This document shows positions 6,475 to 11,600 of a stretch of 11,600 nucleotides of DNA, in pieces. The position numbers were made by a program, and so were the translations under genes. The notes beneath the pieces were generated by a model that worked only from the letters and a program-made list of their open reading frames with translations, searched no databases and was not told the DNA's origin. Source of the stretch: an uncultured Sphingobacteriales bacterium (GTDB taxonomy: Bacteria > Bacteroidota > Bacteroidia > Chitinophagales > Chitinophagaceae). The DNA lies in NCBI GenBank assembly GCA_946887085.1, contig CAMPKG010000076.1, forward strand, positions 1 through 11,600, given 5' to 3'. Each line of letters begins with the position of its first letter. The first letter of the stretch is position 1.

Positions 6475-7113
6475 TTAATCTGCGGCATGTTCAATATTGC
6501 CGTCAGCTGTCACCAGGAGGTTCCCCTCCCCCTCGGGCAGGGCCTCGCTCCCGCTAGTCGGCAATACAATATCTATATTGGATACATCTTTCAGCTCAGG
6601 CAGCTCGCCGGAACCGTTGATGCCCAGGTAATCCATAAAGTTCTTAGAAGTAGCATAAGTGAGTGGCTTACCTACCATTTGTTCGTTGCGGCCGGTAATA
6701 ACAATTAATTCTTTTTCCAGCAGCTTCTGGATAGAATAGTCAGCACTCACCCCGCGAATGAACTCTATCTCTGATTTAGTGATCGGTTGCTTATAGGCAA
6801 TGATGGCCAGCGTTTCCATAGCCGCTGCCGACAGCTTTTTGATGTGCTTATCGCCATTAAGCTGCAGCACGGTGCGATGGTATTCCTTTTTGGTAAGGAA
6901 CTGGTAGCCGCCACCTGCTTCCCTTAACTGAAAAGGATAATAAGCTGCATCGTATTTTTCACGGACAGCTTCTATACAGGTCGCTATCCTGTTTTCTTCT
7001 ATAGGCAATTCAAAAGACGATGAAAGCATCTCTACCATTTCCACCATAGTAATGGGGCGTTCACTGGCGAATATCAGCGCTTCTACGTGGGGCATTAATT
7101 GTTCGATATCCAT
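6475..7113 (-). CDS. scpB: Segregation and condensation protein B
   Basis: ScpB is the winged-helix kleisin partner that binds ScpA and SMC to form the bacterial condensin complex, which acts in chromosome compaction and segregation in the cytoplasm. The 212-residue product shows the typical family block METLAIIAYKQPITKSEIEFIRGV (99-122), followed by a second-winged-helix signature (IQKLLEKELIVITGR 128-142, GKPLTYATSKNFMDYLGI 148-165). The N-terminal half (HVEALIFASERP, 9-20) also fits. The last 45 or so residues form an acidic, low-complexity tail. I chose ATG 7113 because AGAGG stands 5 bases before it; an in-frame GTG at 7137 would add eight residues but has no ribosome site. Neither scpA nor smc is in the window. 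A -7 element lies about 130 bases upstream and a terminator directly downstream. Confidence 0.95.
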   Translation of the reverse strand: MDIEQLMPHVEALIFASERPITMVEMVEMLSSSFELPIEENRIATCIEAVREKYDAAYYPFQLREAGGGYQFLTKKEYHRTVLQLNGDKHIKKLSAAAMETLAIIAYKQPITKSEIEFIRGVSADYSIQKLLEKELIVITGRNEQMVGKPLTYATSKNFMDYLGINGSGELPELKDVSNIDIVLPTSGSEALPEGEGNLLVTADGNIEHAAD

Positions 7114-7296
7114 ACGTTCCTCTGGTTTCTGGTTCACATCGAAAGTAGTACACCCTGCTTACTTGAGTTTAAAAAGTAATACACAGGTGTGGGTAAATCG
7201 GCAGGTTAAGGAAAACACAATAACTGCGCGTCTTTACCAGTGCAAAGATACGGCAAAGAGGACGTTAATTGTTCATAAAGCATTTTAACATTTGTG
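7114..7296 (-). promoter_or_regulatory. Leader and promoter region of scpB
   Basis: This 183-base gap separates the lipoprotein stop from the scpB start. On the minus strand, TATCTTTG (7250-7243) is an exact TAnnTTTG -7 box followed by CA, but no clear TTTG stands at the -33 distance. Transcription from it would give a leader of about 120 bases. The only internal structure seen is a weak CACA-CC-TGTG palindrome. No terminator is seen after the lipoprotein gene, so read-through into scpB is possible. Confidence 0.45.
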
Positions 7297-7566
7297 CTAT
7301 TCGACCTCAGCTCGGCAACCCTTGATATTCGGGTCAGTGATCACACTATCGATGTTCCGCAGGGCATCCGCCATTTTAGGATACCGGGCCATAGTGCGGT
7401 CCAGCACACAATCGCAGTATTTTTTGGCATTATCCTGTGTAGAGGCCCAGGTTAAGGCGTCCTCCATACAGCTTTGATGGAACATCTCTTTGGACTCGCT
7501 GTCCCAGGTGTTTTCGCAGGACGCTAAGCCTGCCAGCAGAAGCAATGAAAGAATTGCATACTTCAT
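7297..7566 (-). CDS. Small Cys-rich lipoprotein, function unknown
   Basis: The 89-residue product has a short hydrophobic signal (residues 3-14) ending in lipobox LASC, with lipid-modified Cys17, so it should be a membrane-anchored lipoprotein. The mature part of 72 residues carries four more cysteines (33, 51, 53, 84) in the arrangement FHQSC ... YCDCVLDRTMARYP ... GC, enough for two disulfides. I recall similar small lipoproteins with a CxC-x8-YP core in Bacteroidota genomes, but I cannot name a characterised family. Start ATG 7566 has no strong Shine-Dalgarno. It is divergent from the FMN reductase gene across 73 bases and lies upstream of scpB on the same strand. No role is proposed beyond envelope location. 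Confidence 0.8.
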   Translation of the reverse strand: MKYAILSLLLLAGLASCENTWDSESKEMFHQSCMEDALTWASTQDNAKKYCDCVLDRTMARYPKMADALRNIDSVITDPNIKGCRAEVE

Positions 7567-7571
7567 AAACC

Positions 7572-7579
7572 TAAATTTG
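7572..7579 (+). promoter_or_regulatory. Possible -7 element for the FMN reductase gene
   Basis: TAAATTTG is an exact TAnnTTTG match on the + strand, 60 bases before ATG 7640. It lies inside the expected leader of the divergent lipoprotein gene. No TTTG is found 19-21 bases upstream, so the evidence is weak. Confidence 0.3.
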
Positions 7580-7605
7580 TAACGGGTAAACTGCTAACTT
7601 GGCAG

Positions 7606-7635
7606 CAATTGTAATATAGCTATTTAATATTCAAA
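7606..7635 (-). promoter_or_regulatory. Possible promoter of the lipoprotein gene
   Basis: On the minus strand, TTTG (7635-7632) is followed after 18 bases by TACAATTG (7613-7606), one mismatch from TAnnTTTG and one base short of the usual spacer. It would give a leader of roughly 35 bases. Confidence 0.3.
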
Positions 7636-7639
7636 TTCC

Positions 7640-8209
7640 ATGTATAAGATCACAATTCTTTACGGGGCCATAAGGGAAGGAAGGCTAAGCATCCGTGCTG
7701 CGAAAGCCATAGAAAGGGAGTTGACCCGCTCCGGGAAATTTGAGGTGACCTTTATAGACATCAAAGACCACAACCTGCCCGTAATGGAAGCCCGCCTCAA
7801 AGACATGGAGAATCCTCCGGCCAGCCTGCTGTACATCAGCGAAAAACTGGAAACGGCAGATGGCATTGTATTCGTAACACCGGAATATAACAACAGCTAT
7901 AGCGGCGCTATGAAAAATGCCGTTGATTACTTCACCAAAGAGTGGGCTAAAAAACCTATAGGTATCGTGTGTGCCTCCAACGGCCGGCAAGGAGGCCTCA
8001 ATGCGTCCAATCTGCTCCAGTTACTTGTATTGGCCATAGGCGCCTTCCCGATGCCTTATAAAATGCTGGTGCCTGACCTTCCCAATGCATTTGATGAAGA
8101 GGGCAACCCACAAACAGAATTCATGGAAAGAAGCCTGAAACGTTTTGTGGAGGAATATCTATGGTTTGTCGAGGCCATTGCCACTCAAAACCGCAAGACA
8201 GCAGGATAA
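7640..8209 (+). CDS. NADPH-dependent FMN reductase family flavoprotein
   Basis: The 189-residue cytoplasmic protein has the flavodoxin-like fold of the FMN_red family (NAD(P)H-dependent FMN, quinone or azo reductases). Seen directly: the first strand and phosphate-binding loop ILYGAIREGRLS (6-17), where the common GSxR is GAIR; the flavin-ring motif TPEYNNSYSGAMKNAVDYF (80-98); and SNGRQGGLNASNLL (113-126) before the last part of the fold. Length is normal for the family. Members typically bind FMN as dimers and transfer electrons from NAD(P)H to flavin or quinone-type acceptors; the physiological acceptor cannot be read from sequence. The ATG lies in an AT-rich context without a Shine-Dalgarno. 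The next gene, mfd, starts 43 bases after the stop, so partial co-transcription is possible, although mfd has its own -7 box. Confidence 0.9.
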   Translation: MYKITILYGAIREGRLSIRAAKAIERELTRSGKFEVTFIDIKDHNLPVMEARLKDMENPPASLLYISEKLETADGIVFVTPEYNNSYSGAMKNAVDYFTKEWAKKPIGIVCASNGRQGGLNASNLLQLLVLAIGAFPMPYKMLVPDLPNAFDEEGNPQTEFMERSLKRFVEEYLWFVEAIATQNRKTAG

Positions 8210-8237
8210 TTTTAGCGTTCCTGGGGACAAATTCCCT

Positions 8238-8245
8238 TAAATTTG
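8238..8245 (+). promoter_or_regulatory. Candidate -7 element of mfd
   Basis: TAAATTTG matches TAnnTTTG exactly and is followed by CAG. Only 7 bases separate it from ATG 8253, so a transcript from it would be leaderless or nearly so. No convincing -33 TTTG is found in the 43-base gap. Confidence 0.45.
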
Positions 8246-8252
8246 CAGCCGC

Positions 8253-11200
8253 ATGAATTTGCAGGTGTTGCTGGGTTTGTATCAGAATGATACCCGCTTA
8301 AAACAAATAGCGGCCGGCATCTCATTGCCAGAACGGAAGCAACGCATCTATCTAAGCAATCTCCGGGGCTCTTCCATCAATTTTATTGCGACCACTGTAT
8401 GGCATTTGAGCGATGCCAATCATGTCTTCATTTTGAACGACAGGGAAGAGGCGGCTTATTTCCACAACGACCTGGAGCAACTCACGGGTGCACTGGATAT
8501 TTGTTATTACCCCGACTCGTTCAAACGCCCCGGCAACTTCAACGACCTGAACAGCAGCCACGTGATGCTGCGAACCGAAGCATTGACCAAATTCAATGGC
8601 AACGTACGAAAGAAAGTGCTGGTGACATACCCTGAAGCACTATTTGAAAAAGTAATAAACCCATCGGCCTTGTCGGGCAATATGATCGGCATTAAGGTGG
8701 GTGAGACATTGCAGATATATCCCTTGCTGGAAAGATTTGTCGGGTTGGGCTTTAAACGGGAAGATTTCGTATATGAACCAGGGCAGTTTGCTATGCGTGG
8801 CGGCATTCTTGATATCTATTCGTTCGGCAATGAGCATCCATACCGGATAGAGTTGTTTGGCGATGAAGTAGACAGCATTCGCATATTCAATCCTGAAACA
8901 CAGCTATCTGAAAGAAAGCTGTTACAGGTTTCCATTCTGCCGAATATTGAGACGAATTTTGAAAGCGGGGAGAAAATATCGCTGCTAGATTACCTGCCTG
9001 ATAATACTGTGATCTGGGCAAAAGATCTGGACTTTACGATCGGGCGCATAGGCAAGATGGAGGAGGATCTGCCAGAAAAAGTAAAGATCGGCCAGGTAGC
9101 TATAGACCATGAAGAAGAATGGCTGAAGGAATTTACCCGCGAAGATTTTGAAACAGCGGAGAACTGGAAGGAACAGGTGAAGAAGCGGCACTTACTGGAG
9201 TGGTATAACCACTCGCTGGAGAAGATCACCGGCGATGAACCAACTGCATCATTCCAGTTTGCCACCGATGAGCAGCCTGTATTTAACAGGCAGTTCGGCA
9301 TGCTGATAGACGACCTGAAGAAACATTCAGCGCTACAGTATATACCATACATATTTGCCGAGAACCCAAAGCAGCTGGAAAGATTAAGAAGCATCTTCGA
9401 AGACCTGCAGGCACAGCTGAATTTCGTGCCGATACCTTCTTCTATCAGCAAAGGCTTTATCGATCACGAGAAAAAAATTCTTTGCTATACCGACCATGAA
9501 ATATTCCAGCGTTACCATAAATACAAGGTAAAGCAGGCCTATACCAAAGGCAAGGCGATCACTATACGCGCGCTGAAAGAATTGCAGCCGGGCGACTATG
9601 TAACACACATCGATCATGGTGTGGGAGTGTATAGCGGATTGCAGAAAATAGAAGTGAACGGCGCCATGCAGGAGGCCGTGCGCATCATATACAGGGATAA
9701 TGACGTACTCTACGTCAACATCAACTCCCTGCACAAGATCAGCAAGTACACCGGCAAGGAAGGCACCAAACCAAAGGTGAACAAACTGGGCAGCGATGCC
9801 TGGGAAAAACTGAAGAACAAAACCAAGAAGCAGGTAAAAGATATTGCATCGGGCCTTATCAAGCTCTATGCGAAACGCAAGGCTTCTCAAGGTTTTGCAC
9901 ACGCCCCTGACAGTTACCTGCAGACAGAACTGGAAGCGTCCTTCTTCTACGAAGACACGCCGGACCAAAGTAAAGCTACAGCAGATGTAAAGCGCGATAT
10001 GGAACAACCTTCGCCTATGGACAGGCTGGTGTGCGGTGATGTGGGCTTCGGCAAAACAGAGATAGCCATCCGCGCTGCCTTCAAAACCGTTGGTGACAGC
10101 AAGCAGGCAGCTATACTGGTGCCTACTACCATACTTGCTTTCCAACACTATCAGACGTTTAAGGAAAGACTGAAGGATTTCCCTTGCACCGTTGACTATA
10201 TCAACCGCTTCAAATCGTCAAAGGAGAAGAAGGAAACGATGAAGCGTGTTGAAGAAGGGAAGGTAGATATCATCATTGGTACGCATGCATTGCTGGGCAA
10301 AGATGTGAAGTTCAAAGACCTTGGCCTGCTGATAATAGACGAAGAACAAAAATTTGGCGTGGCGGCCAAAGAAAAACTTCGGGAGTTGCGGGCAAACGTA
10401 GACACACTGACACTGACTGCAACACCGATACCACGTACCCTCCAGTTCTCCCTGATGAATGCACGCGACCTGAGCATCATCAATACACCGCCGCCCAACA
10501 GGCAGCCTGTGCATACTGAAGTAATGGTGTTTGATGAATACGCCATCCGCGATGCCATGTACTATGAAACGGAACGTGGTGGCCAGGTTTACTTCATACA
10601 TAACCGTGTTCAGAGCTTACCCGAAATGGTAACGCTGCTGCGCAATCTTTGTCCTGACCTGGAGATAGGTATGGCACATGGCCAGATGGAGGGCCATAAG
10701 CTGGAAGAAGCGCTATTCGATTTTATCGAGCGCAGGTATGATGTGTTGTGCTGTACCAACATCGTAGAAAGTGGTGTCGATATTCCAAATGCCAACACCA
10801 TCATCATCAACAATGCACACCAGTTTGGGTTAAGCGACTTGCACCAGTTGCGCGGCCGGGTAGGGCGAAGCAACAAGAAAGCATTCTGCTACCTCATGGC
10901 GCCATCGATGAGCACGCTGCCGAATGACAGTCGCAAGCGCCTGCAAACACTGGAACAATTCAATGAGCTGGGCAGCGGTTTCCAGATAGCTATGCGCGAC
11001 CTGGACATACGCGGTGCGGGTAATCTGCTGGGCGGTGAACAAAGTGGGTTCATCGCGGAAATAGGCTTCGAGATGTATCATAAGATATTGGACGAGGCGT
11101 TACGCGAACTAAAGAACACAGACTTCAAAGATGTGTTCTCGGAAGAAATGAACCGAAAGAAAGATTATGTAAGTGATTGCACCATAGATACCGACCTGGA

Positions 11201-11600
11201 GATACTGATACCTGATAGTTATGTAGAAAGCATCACGGAGCGTCTTTCATTGTACACGCAATTGGACGACATTGAGAGTGAGGAGGAACTGCAAATGTTT
11301 GCTGATGAACTGGTCGACAGGTTCGGCCCAATACCCCCTGCAGTACAGGAACTGTTCACTACCATCAACTGCCGTCGCATGGCTTGCGAGCTAGGTTTCG
11401 AAAAACTTATTTTGAAGAACGATCAGCTTAGGCTGTATTTCATCAACAACCCCGATTCACCTTATTTCGAATCGCCGATATTCAACCATATTCTCTCCTA
11501 CATCCAGAAACGCACGAATAATGCACGCCTGAAACAAGTCGGCAAGAACTTTATGCTGCTGGTCGATGATGTAAAGAACATGAACACGGTCAGCAATTTT
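8253..11600 (+). CDS. mfd: Transcription-repair coupling factor Mfd (3' end outside window)
   Basis: Mfd is an ATP-driven DNA translocase that removes RNA polymerase stalled at lesions and recruits UvrA for nucleotide excision repair. The frame runs 1116 codons to the window edge without a stop; full family members are about 1100-1180 residues, so little is missing. The order is typical: N-terminal UvrB-like region (EPGQFAMRGGILDIYSFG from 175), RNA polymerase-interacting CarD-like domain (GDYVTHIDHGVGVYSGL from 447), and RecG-like helicase with Walker A GDVGFGKT (595-602), DEEQ box (696-699), TATPIPRT (722-729) and motif VI RGRVGR (867-872). The translocation motif RDLDIRGAGNLLG starts at 915. 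The C-terminal TRCF domain includes RFGPIPP (ending at 1029). All ATPase motifs are intact. Start ATG 8253 gives a normal N-terminus and follows a -7 element closely. Confidence 0.97.
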   Translation, partial: MNLQVLLGLYQNDTRLKQIAAGISLPERKQRIYLSNLRGSSINFIATTVWHLSDANHVFILNDREEAAYFHNDLEQLTGALDICYYPDSFKRPGNFNDLNSSHVMLRTEALTKFNGNVRKKVLVTYPEALFEKVINPSALSGNMIGIKVGETLQIYPLLERFVGLGFKREDFVYEPGQFAMRGGILDIYSFGNEHPYRIELFGDEVDSIRIFNPETQLSERKLLQVSILPNIETNFESGEKISLLDYLPDNTVIWAKDLDFTIGRIGKMEEDLPEKVKIGQVAIDHEEEWLKEFTREDFETAENWKEQVKKRHLLEWYNHSLEKITGDEPTASFQFATDEQPVFNRQFGMLIDDLKKHSALQYIPYIFAENPKQLERLRSIFEDLQAQLNFVPIPSSISKGFIDHEKKILCYTDHEIFQRYHKYKVKQAYTKGKAITIRALKELQPGDYVTHIDHGVGVYSGLQKIEVNGAMQEAVRIIYRDNDVLYVNINSLHKISKYTGKEGTKPKVNKLGSDAWEKLKNKTKKQVKDIASGLIKLYAKRKASQGFAHAPDSYLQTELEASFFYEDTPDQSKATADVKRDMEQPSPMDRLVCGDVGFGKTEIAIRAAFKTVGDSKQAAILVPTTILAFQHYQTFKERLKDFPCTVDYINRFKSSKEKKETMKRVEEGKVDIIIGTHALLGKDVKFKDLGLLIIDEEQKFGVAAKEKLRELRANVDTLTLTATPIPRTLQFSLMNARDLSIINTPPPNRQPVHTEVMVFDEYAIRDAMYYETERGGQVYFIHNRVQSLPEMVTLLRNLCPDLEIGMAHGQMEGHKLEEALFDFIERRYDVLCCTNIVESGVDIPNANTIIINNAHQFGLSDLHQLRGRVGRSNKKAFCYLMAPSMSTLPNDSRKRLQTLEQFNELGSGFQIAMRDLDIRGAGNLLGGEQSGFIAEIGFEMYHKILDEALRELKNTDFKDVFSEEMNRKKDYVSDCTIDTDLEILIPDSYVESITERLSLYTQLDDIESEEELQMFADELVDRFGPIPPAVQELFTTINCRRMACELGFEKLILKNDQLRLYFINNPDSPYFESPIFNHILSYIQKRTNNARLKQVGKNFMLLVDDVKNMNTVSNF

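Noticed and set aside
6517..6560. GGAGG-TTCC-CCTCC inverted repeat near the scpB 3' end
   Set aside because: It falls in codons for the low-complexity acidic ScpB tail, and a proper terminator with a T-run lies downstream at 6425-6454.
8985..9451. Two overlapping minus-strand frames of 68 and 153 codons
   Set aside because: Both are shadows of mfd, with no signal peptide, domain or promoter of their own.
9384..10148. Long open frame (254 codons) on the minus strand
   Set aside because: It is antisense to mfd, across its RNA polymerase-binding and Walker A regions. Mfd is unmistakable and this frame shows no recognisable domain.

Overview
The window looks like chromosomal DNA of a Bacteroidota bacterium, probably in or near the Chitinophagaceae. 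Evidence: a protein with a type IX secretion (T9SS) C-terminal sorting domain, choice-of-anchor L and HYR modules, A-rich start contexts with few Shine-Dalgarno sequences, and several copies of the Bacteroidota -7 promoter element TAnnTTTG just ahead of genes. The family-level placement is an inference from gene style.

Layout. Positions 1-449 hold no clear large gene. This AT-rich stretch carries short repeated motifs, a hairpin, and a GC-rich 96-base island that is either a 31-codon ORF (301-396) or a structured leader. Next come two + strand secretory genes: a 122-aa small exported beta-sandwich protein (450-818) and a 675-aa T9SS cargo protein (865-2892), closed by a strong intrinsic terminator (2914-2947). 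A type I ABC exporter half-transporter follows (2971-4758). It meets tail to tail, with an 8-base coding overlap, a minus-strand secreted M28 metallopeptidase with a C-terminal PDZ domain (4751-6388). Further minus-strand genes are scpB (6475-7113) and an 89-aa Cys-rich lipoprotein (7297-7566). The + strand then resumes with an NADPH-dependent FMN reductase (7640-8209) and mfd, the transcription-repair coupling factor (8253 to the window edge, 1116 codons seen, no stop reached).

How the genes relate. The first two genes probably form one envelope or secretion unit. The rest is a mosaic of single-gene units: housekeeping functions (chromosome segregation, transcription-coupled repair, flavin reduction) mixed with export and extracellular proteolysis. 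No mobile element, CRISPR array, tRNA or rRNA was seen.

Nothing here is a clear new multi-gene system. The best leads are the 1-449 leader region (tandem repeats plus a small ORF or RNA element), the compact 34-base segment where the scpB terminator U-tract appears to supply the -33 box of the peptidase promoter, and the recurrent near-leaderless arrangement of -7 elements and start codons.
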